Below are positions 17,385 to 25,875 of a stretch of 64,000 nucleotides of DNA, piece by piece. Source of the DNA: UBA5359 sp002410925 [NCBI: bacterium UBP13_UBA5359] (GTDB lineage: Bacteria; UBP13; UBA5359). Every line of letters starts with the position of its first letter. The first letter of the stretch is position 1. The notes beneath the pieces were generated by a model, which saw only the letters and a list, made by a program, of their open reading frames with translations, made no database searches and was not told where the DNA came from. The position numbers were made by a program, and so were the translations under genes. The DNA lies in the NCBI GenBank assembly GCA_002410925.1, contig DHPR01000033.1, positions 186,001-250,000 of the forward strand, read 5' to 3'.

Positions 17385-19098
17385 AGCAAGTAAACTCCCT
17401 GTTTTTCTGGTGCAGATCGTAATCCTGCACGTTCATTTGCAAACTTTTTCTGTTCTGCCAGACATTTTCCTCTAACGTATATACAATATCATATTTAACG
17501 CCTTTTTTAAAAGAGGATATATCGGCACCGCGACCAAATGCTATGGCCTCCGCCACACCCTCGTCACAGGCTACCCGCATCTTGAGATGAGAGCCGCACT
17601 TTCCCACCGCAAAGGCTTCAGTGACGGCTACATTTCGGGCAATAAATACAGGACGCTCAGCCTCCGGCCCGAAGGGAGATAAATGCTCCAGTTCATTCAG
17701 CAGAGCAAATGAAAATTCATGGGGCTGCAAAACGGCATCTATGCGAAGTCTGGGGCGCAGAGCAGCGGCACTACGGACTTCCAGCGCCGCTCTATTGATC
17801 GTCTCATTAAAATCAGACAAGGCAGAGACAGCCAGCGTCAGGCCGGCGGCGGCGGCATGGCCACCGTATCGAAGCAAATGCGCTGAAGCGGCGTCCATCA
17901 ACTTCAGAATATCCATGCCTTCCACCCCTCTGGCAGAGCCATGCCCTTCGCCACCATCCATGGAGATAACAATAGCCGGACGGCCGTACAATTCAGTCAG
18001 CCGACAGGCGGCTATTCCCAGAACTCCCTTATGCCAGCCTGTGCCTGCAGCTACGATCACCTGCTTGTCTGAATAATCATGTGCACCGACAATTTCCGCC
18101 AGTACAGCCTCCACTTCATTACGACGTTTAGCATTGAATATCTCCAGTTTGCGCGCAATGGCATAGGCCTCTCTACGGTTCTCTGTCAATAAAAGACGTG
18201 CGCTCCAAAGTGCATTATCCATTCTTCCGGCAGCATTCAACCGGGGAGCCAGAATGAATGCCAGCTGCCTTTCATCGATAACAGCGGGCTCCAGCCGGCA
18301 AACCGAAAGCAATTCCCGAATACCGCTTCTACTGCAATCGCGTATGACCTCCATCCCCAGGCTGGCCAGTGTGCGGTTCTCGCCGGACAAAGGAACGATA
18401 TCGGCAATCGTTCCCAGGCAGACCAGATCCAGCTGTGACCGGATCAACTCCTCCGGCAACCCCAGAGCCTGAGAAAGTCCCCAGGCCAGCCGAAAGGCAA
18501 CACCCACTCCGGCCAAAGAGAGAAACCTCTCATCCCCGGGATTCAGCCGTGGATTGATAATTGCTTCGGCTTCCGGCGGCCGGCATATTGGAGTATGATG
18601 ATCGGTAATAATGACTTTCATGCCCAGACTTCGCGCATACTCCACAGCGGCATGATCGGAGGTACCGCAGTCAACGGTGATAATAGTGCCGATACCACGC
18701 TCAAAAGCCTTATCGATAATGGCACTGTTCAAACCGTAACCTTCGCTCAAGCGGTTGGGCACATAGTAGCCGACATCGAATCCCGCCGCAGTCAGAATAC
18801 TGTATAAGAGAACGGTGGAGGTTATGCCATCTACATCGTAATCACCGTAGACCAGGAAGCGGTCTCCGGCTGCAGCCGCATCAATTATCTGCGCTGTCGC
18901 TTCCGCAACCCCCGGCAGGTTATCCGGTGGTAAGAGATGCTTGAATTGAGGATGCAGGTATGCAATCGCATGGTCAGGCCTCTTTACTCCTCTCAATAGC
19001 AGAAGGCGAGCTATAAGCGGCGAAAGACCGACAGCTTCGGCCAGACCGTTGATATCCTTATCATCTATCTGTATATAATCCCATTCAGCCCTGCGCAA
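17377..19098 (-). CDS. recJ: Single-stranded-DNA-specific exonuclease RecJ
   Basis: A DHH-family 5'-3' exonuclease used in recombination and repair. The protein is 573 residues. Metal motifs are VYGDYDVDGITSTVLLY, TVDCGTSDH, VIITDHH and GYGGHAAAAG, which is normally GGHAAAAG. A C-terminal OB domain follows. The start is TTG at 19098 with CGGGGA about seven bases upstream. It lies between secF and rel, a linkage common in Clostridia. Confidence 0.96.
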   Translation of the reverse strand: MRRAEWDYIQIDDKDINGLAEAVGLSPLIARLLLLRGVKRPDHAIAYLHPQFKHLLPPDNLPGVAEATAQIIDAAAAGDRFLVYGDYDVDGITSTVLLYSILTAAGFDVGYYVPNRLSEGYGLNSAIIDKAFERGIGTIITVDCGTSDHAAVEYARSLGMKVIITDHHTPICRPPEAEAIINPRLNPGDERFLSLAGVGVAFRLAWGLSQALGLPEELIRSQLDLVCLGTIADIVPLSGENRTLASLGMEVIRDCSRSGIRELLSVCRLEPAVIDERQLAFILAPRLNAAGRMDNALWSARLLLTENRREAYAIARKLEIFNAKRRNEVEAVLAEIVGAHDYSDKQVIVAAGTGWHKGVLGIAACRLTELYGRPAIVISMDGGEGHGSARGVEGMDILKLMDAASAHLLRYGGHAAAAGLTLAVSALSDFNETINRAALEVRSAAALRPRLRIDAVLQPHEFSFALLNELEHLSPFGPEAERPVFIARNVAVTEAFAVGKCGSHLKMRVACDEGVAEAIAFGRGADISSFKKGVKYDIVYTLEENVWQNRKSLQMNVQDYDLHQKNREFTCCE

Positions 19099-19114
19099 TT
19101 TATTTCCCCGAGCA

Positions 19115-19144
19115 AAAGGCCCCCCTCTAGCAGGCGGGCCCCCT
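19115..19144 (-). terminator. Possible weak terminator or hairpin between secF and recJ
   Basis: On the minus strand a GC-rich hairpin can form from GGCCC and GGGCC arms, followed by TTTTGC. The T-run is short, so partial read-through into recJ is likely. It would set a ratio between secDF and recJ-rel expression. Confidence 0.4.
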
Positions 19145-19161
19145 CTTATTATGCTCTTCTT

Positions 19162-20205
19162 TTAGCGCCTTTTCTTTTTTGACCGGCGCTTGGTACCGGT
19201 TGCAGATATGCCTGCGGAGGCTAGCTCCGCCGGCTCTTTTACACTGCAAGTTGCAGCTGCTGCAGCGTTATTATTATCGGCCATCAGCCGGGCCGGTTTG
19301 CCCTTTCTCTTACCATCCTCTTTCAATCGCATAGAAACAAGCAGCTGACTGGCAATAAAGATGGAAGAGTAACATCCGGTTGTAATACCCACAAACAGAG
19401 CCAAAGCGAAGGTATGTATGGTTGCACCTCCAAAAAGAAGGAGAGCCATTATGGTAAGCTCGGTTGTCAATACAGTAAAGACTGACCTTGTCAATGTCTG
19501 ATTTATGCTTAAGTTGACCAACTGACTGAAGTCACTCTTCTTATCAAGGCGTGTATTCTCTCTGAGGCGATCAAAGATCACAATAGTATCATTGATGGAA
19601 TAACCTACCACCGTCAGAATACAGGGCACTAAAAAGCTATTTACATCTATCCTGGTTATAGCAAAGAAGCCCAGCAATATCAGCACGTCGTGAAGCAAGC
19701 CTGCTATAGCGGATATAGCATATTTGAAGTCATATCGTATGGTGACAAAAAGCAGAATACCGAAGAGACCTATACAGAGAGCTATAAGTGCATTAACCTG
19801 CAGCTCCTTACCGATACTCGGTCCTACCATATCCACATTTACATCTTGCGGCTTTACGGCGTAATCCTTGCTCAGGATATCGACGATTTTGCGGCTGAAC
19901 TCTTCACCGGATTTCTGTTGCGTGCTAATAATAAGTTCATTCTGCGAGCGCTTCAAAGATTCTCTGGACAACGACAAACTGCTCAGCTTTGAAGCAACAT
20001 CATCAACGGTGAACTGCGTCGGCATCTTCACCCTGATCTCAGTGCCGCCGGTGAAATCTATTCCCAGCTTTAAAGGAGCTTTTATTTGAGGATTCATATA
20101 GTTTATAAGCATGGCAATAATCCCAGCCATGATCAAGACAGCCGATATGGTATACCATATCTTTCTGCTGCGTACAAAATCGAACTGATATCTCATAGCA
20201 GACAT
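19162..20205 (-). CDS. secF: Protein-export membrane protein SecF
   Basis: Part of the SecDF proton-driven motor that pulls proteins through SecYEG. The protein is 347 residues: an N-terminal helix, a periplasmic domain opening with LGIDFTGGTEIRV, then five membrane helices with GYSINDTIVIFDRLREN and TTGCYSSIFIASQLL. It ends in a very basic tail (KRRSKKKRR), which is unusual but plausible for the cytosolic end. It starts five bases after secD. An in-frame ATG at 20196 is an alternative start. Confidence 0.96.
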   Translation of the reverse strand: MSAMRYQFDFVRSRKIWYTISAVLIMAGIIAMLINYMNPQIKAPLKLGIDFTGGTEIRVKMPTQFTVDDVASKLSSLSLSRESLKRSQNELIISTQQKSGEEFSRKIVDILSKDYAVKPQDVNVDMVGPSIGKELQVNALIALCIGLFGILLFVTIRYDFKYAISAIAGLLHDVLILLGFFAITRIDVNSFLVPCILTVVGYSINDTIVIFDRLRENTRLDKKSDFSQLVNLSINQTLTRSVFTVLTTELTIMALLLFGGATIHTFALALFVGITTGCYSSIFIASQLLVSMRLKEDGKRKGKPARLMADNNNAAAAATCSVKEPAELASAGISATGTKRRSKKKRR

Positions 20206-20210
20206 CTCTC

Positions 20211-21527
20211 CTATATCCTGAAATACAGGTTCTTCTCTCTCACTCTTTTAAGAGAGGAGAACAGGTCGATAAAATATCTGTTTACGACTATAGCCGTAAA
20301 CATGCTCACCAAAATACCCAGGCTAAGTGTGACGGCAAAACCCTTGATTGGACCTGTGCACCAAATAAAGAGCACTACGGCTGCGATCAACGTTGTTACA
20401 TTTGAATCAAGAATAGTAGTAAATGCACGCTTGAAACCGGCATCCACAGCCGAGCGGAGGGTCTTACCCGTTCTTAACTCTTCTCTTATTCTCTCAAAGA
20501 TAATAATATTGGCATCGACAGCCATACCCACAGAGAGAATAATACCGGCTATACCGGGCAGGGTCAGTGTGGCGTGCAGCCCCGCCATAATGGCTAGCAT
20601 CAGCAAAGTATAAACAATCAGCGCTAGATTAGCCAGCATTCCCGGCACAGTGTAATAAGTCAGCATAAAGAGCGCTACAGCCGCTATACCGATAATAGCA
20701 GCGGTCTTGCTCTTGGAGATCGATTCCTGTCCGAGAGTGGGCCCTATGGTCCTATTTTCCACTATCTCTACAGGAACGGGGAGTGAGCCCCCCTTGAGCA
20801 GAACAGCCAGATCTTGAGCCTCTTCAAGAGTTTTAAAACCCCCGCTTATCTGGCCGCGGCCCTCGGTAATAGGTTCGTTCACGTTGGGAGCAGAGATAAT
20901 CCTGTTATCCAGAACTATAGCCAGCGTTTCACCGACATTCCTGATAGTGAAATCTCTAAAAGCCTTTGCCCCTTCCTTATCAAGAGCGAAGGAAACAATC
21001 GGATTGCCGTTCTGGTCGAACTGGGCAGATATCTGCTTGCGCTGCAAATTGCTGCCCGTTATGACCAGCGGGGAATCCTGCAGCACCTGCGCCATAGGAA
21101 CCTCCTTGCCGGCATCCATGAACTTGTAGACAACCCGTCCGGATTCATCAGTGTAGAATTGCATCTTGTTCTTCCATTCGGACGGTATATGCTTGAACTC
21201 CATCACGGCCAGAGTCTGCAGCATATCGACAGCCTTCCGAGCATCTTTGATGCCGGGCAACTCGACGATCAGTGCCCTGTTTCCCTTGACCTGCAGCAAC
21301 GGCTCAGTAATGCCCAGACCGTCGACTCTGTTGCGCATGACCTCCTTGACATCTCTGACGACATTGGCGTCCACTTTGAGGCTCTCCGTATCCTTAAGCT
21401 GAAGAACAAGCCTGGTGCCGCCCTTCAGATCAAGACCGTAATTCAACGGTATAGCGGAGATGAAATATGCTGACAGGGCAACAATAGCTACCAACATCAG
21501 CGCTTTTGCAGGGCTTTTGAACTTCAT
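20211..21527 (-). CDS. secD: Protein-export membrane protein SecD
   Basis: Partner of SecF. Visible features are an N-terminal membrane helix, GLDLKGGTRLVLQL, the P1 head region with IVSFALDKEGAKAF, then helices with VGMAVDANIIIFERIREELR, carrying the Asp-Ala-Asn proton-path residues. The start ATG at 21527 is preceded by GGGGGAGG at a seven-base spacing, giving 438 residues; an ORF start seven codons upstream has no ribosome site. A strong promoter lies 30-60 bases upstream. Confidence 0.96.
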   Translation of the reverse strand: MKFKSPAKALMLVAIVALSAYFISAIPLNYGLDLKGGTRLVLQLKDTESLKVDANVVRDVKEVMRNRVDGLGITEPLLQVKGNRALIVELPGIKDARKAVDMLQTLAVMEFKHIPSEWKNKMQFYTDESGRVVYKFMDAGKEVPMAQVLQDSPLVITGSNLQRKQISAQFDQNGNPIVSFALDKEGAKAFRDFTIRNVGETLAIVLDNRIISAPNVNEPITEGRGQISGGFKTLEEAQDLAVLLKGGSLPVPVEIVENRTIGPTLGQESISKSKTAAIIGIAAVALFMLTYYTVPGMLANLALIVYTLLMLAIMAGLHATLTLPGIAGIILSVGMAVDANIIIFERIREELRTGKTLRSAVDAGFKRAFTTILDSNVTTLIAAVVLFIWCTGPIKGFAVTLSLGILVSMFTAIVVNRYFIDLFSSLKRVREKNLYFRI

Positions 21528-21559
21528 GAGAATCCTCCCCCGTGTCAATAACTTGTATG

Positions 21560-21589
21560 ATTATATTATGCCTCGCATGGGACTGTCAA
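21560..21589 (-). promoter_or_regulatory. Near-consensus sigma-A promoter of secD-secF-recJ-rel
   Basis: On the minus strand the -35 is TTGACA (21584-21589) and the -10 is TATAAT (21560-21565), with an 18-base spacer. Both hexamers are perfect matches. The predicted start is about 25 bases before the secD ATG. Confidence 0.85.
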
Positions 21590-21647
21590 TAAAACTAGGG
21601 CTTGCAGTGCCGAGTTTCGACAGTAATAATGCATACTCGTTGCAAAA

Positions 21648-22772
21648 TCAGAGCTGCTTTCCATATGGCCCTCCAAGGTAGCCGCCCAGGAAATCAGCCG
21701 AGTAATCCGAAAAAGCATCCTCCAGAATAGCTCGACGTATATTCTGCATTAATCTTTTATAAAAAACCAGATTGTGCGTGGTTGCCAGTATAGCGGCCAA
21801 CATCTCGCCGCATTTGAAGAGATGACGCACATACGCTCTGCTGTATCCCTGACAAGCTGCACACGGGCAGCCATCTTCTATAGGACGATGGTCTTCAGCG
21901 TAGACAGCATTTCTGATATTCAGCCTGCCCTGCATAGTAAATACGGTTCCGTTACGCCCCATTCGAGCAGGCAGAACGCAATCAAACATGTCTATGCCCC
22001 TAGTAACACCCTTTATTATATCCTCCGGAAGACCTACCCCCATAAGATACCGCGGCGCATCCATCGGTAAAGCTGAAACCGCCGCCGCCAGAGCCGGGAG
22101 CATCTCACTCTTGCTCTCACCCACGCTTAAACCGCCGACAGCATATCCGGCAAAGCCTATATCTATAATCTGGCGAGCACTCTCTAAACGAAGATCAGGA
22201 TAGATGCTTCCCTGGACTATTCCGAAGAGCGTCTGCGCATCATCTTGAAATTCTCGCCGACAACGAGCAGCCCATCTGGTGGTCCGCTCCAGTGATTCTC
22301 GTGCGTAGTCATGATCGCAAGGATAGGGAGAACACTCATCGAAAGCCATAATGATATCGGCGCCAAGCTGCCGTTCTATCTCCATCACCCTCTCAGGTGT
22401 GAAGGTATGATACGATCCATCCAGCGGCGATTGGAAACAGACACCCTCTTCACTGATACGTCGCAGAGCAGAGAGGCTGAAGACCTGATAACCACCGGAA
22501 TCGGTCAAAAGATTGCCTTTCCAGTTCATGAATTTATGTATGCCGCCTGCTCTCTCTATCAAATCAGCGCCGGGCCGTAAATAGAGATGGAAAGCGTTAC
22601 TCAATATTATGCCCGATGCCAGTTCCTCCAAAGCATCGTTCATTATGCCTTTTACGGTCGCTCTGGTGCCGACAGGCATAAATACAGGCGTAAGCAGCTC
22701 TCCATGCGGCAGGCATAGCCTGCCTGCTCTGGCATCAGTCTCAGAGGAAAGAAACTGGAATTCAAAAATCAA
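21648..22772 (-). CDS. tgt: Queuine tRNA-guanine transglycosylase
   Basis: Exchanges guanine 34 of GUN-anticodon tRNAs for preQ1 in queuosine synthesis. The motifs are the catalytic DSGGYQVFSL, FDECSPYP, the nucleophile region FDCVLPARMGRNGT and zinc ligands CPCAACQGYSRAYVRHLF. The start is most likely TTG at 22772 (MIFEFQF...), because AGGAGG sits nine bases before it; an upstream ATG at 22799 would put this ribosome site inside the gene. That gives 374 residues, the usual length. It overlaps the end of rluD. No queA is adjacent. Confidence 0.95.
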   Translation of the reverse strand: MIFEFQFLSSETDARAGRLCLPHGELLTPVFMPVGTRATVKGIMNDALEELASGIILSNAFHLYLRPGADLIERAGGIHKFMNWKGNLLTDSGGYQVFSLSALRRISEEGVCFQSPLDGSYHTFTPERVMEIERQLGADIIMAFDECSPYPCDHDYARESLERTTRWAARCRREFQDDAQTLFGIVQGSIYPDLRLESARQIIDIGFAGYAVGGLSVGESKSEMLPALAAAVSALPMDAPRYLMGVGLPEDIIKGVTRGIDMFDCVLPARMGRNGTVFTMQGRLNIRNAVYAEDHRPIEDGCPCAACQGYSRAYVRHLFKCGEMLAAILATTHNLVFYKRLMQNIRRAILEDAFSDYSADFLGGYLGGPYGKQL

Positions 22773-23736
22773 CCTTCCCCACCTCCTCGCCAGAATCAAT
22801 CCGGAGTGTTTTTAACAGCAATGATATATCGGGCGGTAAGGGTACTTCAAAGCACATTTTCTTTCCAGTGGCAGGATGCTTAAAAGCGAGCCGGAATGCA
22901 TGCAATGCCTGCCCTTTCAAGCCCTCTATCAGATGGCGAACAGCCGTAGATCGCACGGCGGCAGGAATGCGCCCAGGCCCATAAAGAGGATCGCCTACCA
23001 CCGGATGCCCTATAGCGGCCATATGCACCCTTATCTGGTGCGTCCTTCCTGTCATCAGAGCGGCTTCCACCAGTGAAATGCCGTCATGGCTCTCTACGAC
23101 TCGATACTCTGTAGTGGCATGCCGGCCATTCCGGCGCACAGCCATCCTCTTTCTGTCAACAGGATGGCGCCCTATCGGCGCATCAATAATTCCCCTTTTG
23201 GCCTCCGGCCTGCCATAAACCAGCGCTAAATAGATACGCTTTACATCCCGCCGCTGAAAATCACGAGCCAGGTTCAAATAGGCCGTAGCATTCTTGGCGG
23301 CCACCATAAGGCCGGTAGTATCCTTATCCAGACGGTGCACTATTCCGGGCCGTGTATGATCGCCGATATCGACGATGTCGGGATAGCGATGCAACAGAGC
23401 GTTAACCAGTGTTCCTTCTGCAGAACCTGCCCCAGGATGGACGACCAGGCCCCGGGGCTTATTTATAACAATAATATACTCATCTTCATAAATAATATCC
23501 AGTTTTATCTTCTGTGGCCTGATAATCTGTTCAGCTGGAAGCTTTACATCACCCTCAACCACATCACCGGCTTTGACCTTACTCCCAGGCTTGCAAATCA
23601 TGCCGTTAAGGCGTATATCTCCCTGCACAATAGCACGCTGGACAGCTGTTCTTGAAGGTGAGTAACCCTTTTCAAAGAGGAGACGATCCAAGCGTAGGCC
23701 GGCCTCTGTCTCTCCAACGACAAACGCATCCTTCAT
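22762..23736 (-). CDS. rluD: RluD-type 23S rRNA pseudouridine synthase
   Basis: 324 residues with an N-terminal S4 RNA-binding domain (RLDRLLFEKGYSPSRTAVQRAI) and a pseudouridine synthase domain carrying the catalytic HRLDKDTTGLMVAAK. It resembles Gram-positive YlyB/RluD, which modify helix 69 of 23S rRNA, but the exact target cannot be read from the sequence. It overlaps lgt (ATG within the lgt stop region) and is followed by tgt. Confidence 0.93.
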   Translation of the reverse strand: MKDAFVVGETEAGLRLDRLLFEKGYSPSRTAVQRAIVQGDIRLNGMICKPGSKVKAGDVVEGDVKLPAEQIIRPQKIKLDIIYEDEYIIVINKPRGLVVHPGAGSAEGTLVNALLHRYPDIVDIGDHTRPGIVHRLDKDTTGLMVAAKNATAYLNLARDFQRRDVKRIYLALVYGRPEAKRGIIDAPIGRHPVDRKRMAVRRNGRHATTEYRVVESHDGISLVEAALMTGRTHQIRVHMAAIGHPVVGDPLYGPGRIPAAVRSTAVRHLIEGLKGQALHAFRLAFKHPATGKKMCFEVPLPPDISLLLKTLRIDSGEEVGKVDF

Positions 23737-24503
23737 CCTTCACCGACCCCGGTTGAGGCCTCGGCGTTAAGGCGAACACGACGTCGTAAAACGGCATCTG
23801 CTGTCAGGGTAGCGATGACCAATACCAAGCTCAATGCCTGAGCCTGCGTTAATCCGAATGAGAGCACAACGGCACTCTCCCCAGCCCTATATATTTCTAC
23901 AAAAAAACGCTCCAGCGAGTAAAGCATGATGTAATAAATAATCACCTGGCCGGTATATCTTTTTCGTCGGTCTGCCCATAGCAGAAGCGGTATCAGCGCC
24001 AGACTCAAAAGAGATGAATATATCTGCACAGGGTGACGATCAGCCGCATGCATGTGGACATGCCAGGGCAAATCCGTTGGCTTGCCATAACAGCATCCGT
24101 TGAGAAAACAGCCTATTCTGGTAATGGCATAGCCCAGAGCCGTACCGGGAGCCAGCAAATCGCTATATTGCAAAAAATCCTCTTTGTTATGCAGGCAAAC
24201 TGCAGCCGCCAGAATACCGGCAATCAAGCCGCCGTGAAAGGAGAGTCCGCCCTCCCAAATTCTCAGCGCCTCCCAAAAGTTTGATGCATAATAGCTCCAA
24301 TTGAGTATTACGTATCCCGCTCTAGCTCCAATCAGCGCAGCTATCATGAGCACTGATACAAGATCAACCATCCTTTCAGCGTTCAGACCTGCCACAGAGG
24401 CTCTTCTGAAGCACCAGGCAAAGGCTATGACAACACCCAATGCCAGCATAAAGCCGTATGATGGCAAAGCAAAAATACCTAAATCAACCAATATCGGTTT
24501 CAT
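23733..24503 (-). CDS. lgt: Prolipoprotein diacylglyceryl transferase
   Basis: Membrane enzyme that transfers diacylglycerol to the lipobox Cys of prolipoproteins. The protein is 256 residues with about seven membrane segments, the signature SFHGGLIAGI (catalytic His) and YAITRIGCFLNGCCYGKPT (Lgt signature with essential Arg and Asn). AGAGGT precedes the ATG. Its neighbour lspA encodes the next enzyme of lipoprotein maturation, a functional pairing. Confidence 0.95.
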   Translation of the reverse strand: MKPILVDLGIFALPSYGFMLALGVVIAFAWCFRRASVAGLNAERMVDLVSVLMIAALIGARAGYVILNWSYYASNFWEALRIWEGGLSFHGGLIAGILAAAVCLHNKEDFLQYSDLLAPGTALGYAITRIGCFLNGCCYGKPTDLPWHVHMHAADRHPVQIYSSLLSLALIPLLLWADRRKRYTGQVIIYYIMLYSLERFFVEIYRAGESAVVLSFGLTQAQALSLVLVIATLTADAVLRRRVRLNAEASTGVGEG

Positions 24504-24586
24504 AATTACCTCTGTCGTTCGGCCAGAAAGCGCTCAAAGATTAGAAGAGGAAATATTCAGGCTGATAATGGCGAAGCAGTCCTGAG

Positions 24587-25072
24587 CTATTCCGAATTCC
24601 GGCTTTCGGCTTTTCTTTTCTTTTTACCCGAGCAGCCATTCTCAATCGTTTCAGGCGATTTCATCAACATTAGCGCTAAAAATGCCGCGCCCGCTGTTAT
24701 AAAGAGATCGGCCAAATTAAAGACAGGCCAACAAGGCAAAGAAATAAAATCCGTGACAAATCCCCGGCTTATTCTATCTACTATATTGCCCAAAGAGCCG
24801 CCGGCGATAAAGCCCAGCGGCAACGCCAGGTGCCTGTAATGGAAAGCCATGTAAACAACAGCTGCCACCGCCAGTATGGTAAAAGGAATGAGCAACCAGG
24901 CCATGCCTTGCAGCAATCCAAAGGCCGCTCCGGTATTACGGCAATGTATAATAGCCACCCAGGGAGATAAAGAATCAACGCCTGCACCTTCAGGGAGTAG
25001 CTTTCTAATAATTATTTTCGAAGCCTGATCGGCGCCCAATGCAATCAAGGAGGCTCTATAAAATGACTTCAT
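24587..25072 (-). CDS. lspA: Lipoprotein signal peptidase
   Basis: Aspartic membrane protease that cleaves prolipoprotein signal peptides after Lgt action. The 161 residues show four membrane segments, NTGAAFGL, GGSLGNIVDRISRGFVTDFI (first catalytic Asp) and PVFNLADLFITAG (second catalytic Asp). The C-terminal tail is basic. It starts at the last base of the traR/dksA-like gene and lies about 80 bases upstream of lgt. Confidence 0.96.
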   Translation of the reverse strand: MKSFYRASLIALGADQASKIIIRKLLPEGAGVDSLSPWVAIIHCRNTGAAFGLLQGMAWLLIPFTILAVAAVVYMAFHYRHLALPLGFIAGGSLGNIVDRISRGFVTDFISLPCWPVFNLADLFITAGAAFLALMLMKSPETIENGCSGKKKRKAESRNSE

Positions 25073-25452
25073 CAGGTTTTTCGCTCACTTCTCTCCTGGC
25101 AGGCCATACAGGTAACGGCATAGGGCAACGCTTCCAGCCTTTCGGATGAAATGCGCTCCTTACACTCCCGGCAAATCCCGTAGGTTCCCCTCTCCATGCT
25201 CTCCAGTGCCATATCTATACGTTTGAGTATAGTTTCGGCATTTTTGATCAACGCCTCATTCTTCTCCCGTTCAAAGGTCTCGGTAGCCATATCGGCGGGA
25301 TGATTGTCATACATGGAGAGCTCACCCATGGACTCCCCGGCGCTTTCTGAGGATTCACTCTCTATCAGGGTCCTCAGTTCTTCCTCGATACGCTTTCTAT
25401 CGGCCAACAACCGCTGTCTCAGCTTCATTACAACCGGATCCGCCTCTGTCAT
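25072..25452 (-). CDS. TraR/DksA-type zinc-finger protein
   Basis: 126 residues with an N-terminal coiled coil (about 5-85) and a C-terminal C4 zinc finger (CRECKERISSERLEALPYAV then CMAC). It resembles YteA/DksA-like proteins of Bacillota found beside ileS and lspA. DksA-family proteins bind the RNA polymerase secondary channel; whether this one does is inferred. AGGAGAG precedes the ATG. The DxxDxA coiled-coil-tip motif of DksA is not clear here. Confidence 0.88.
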   Translation of the reverse strand: MTEADPVVMKLRQRLLADRKRIEEELRTLIESESSESAGESMGELSMYDNHPADMATETFEREKNEALIKNAETILKRIDMALESMERGTYGICRECKERISSERLEALPYAVTCMACQERSERKT

Positions 25453-25464
25453 CGCTCTCTCCTC

Positions 25465-25875
25465 TCATTTGCTCATTTGAGATTGTATGGCGACAATAAA
25501 CCTAGCAATGTAACCGGGCACAAAGGGCAACGCCGCTATCTTGCTCAAGAGAATCAAGAAGATGGCTGCCAGAGCGGTCATGCCTAAAATCATGCCAAAG
25601 CCTCTTGCCAGCCCGCAAGCAAAGTTCATAAAGATCAACCGCCTGGTATTCTGAAGCAACACAATATACTCGCCCATATTGATACGCTCCAGCAAAGAGG
25701 CTAAACGCTCTATATTACTATTCAGCGTGCCGTGGATGGAATTTCCAGCGTCCTCCACCCTTTCCGAAAGCTCCTTGCTCTCTAACTTCCGAATCCGGCA
25801 TTCCGTATCTCTCTTAATTTCACTTTCTCCTTCCACATTCTGTATTCTATCCTCTGCATTCGTAATGTCAGACAT
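25465..25875 (-). CDS. Small membrane protein, DUF5665-like
   Basis: 136 residues. The charged N-terminal half is predicted to be helical. The C-terminal region reads LLQNTRRLIFMNFACGLARG followed by two hydrophobic stretches (GMILGMTALAAIFLILLSKI and FVPGYIARFIVAI), which is the DUF5665 pattern. No function is known. It overlaps the 3' end of ileS by eight bases and is 12 bases from the next gene, so it is co-expressed with ileS and lspA. Confidence 0.8.
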   Translation of the reverse strand: MSDITNAEDRIQNVEGESEIKRDTECRIRKLESKELSERVEDAGNSIHGTLNSNIERLASLLERINMGEYIVLLQNTRRLIFMNFACGLARGFGMILGMTALAAIFLILLSKIAALPFVPGYIARFIVAIQSQMSK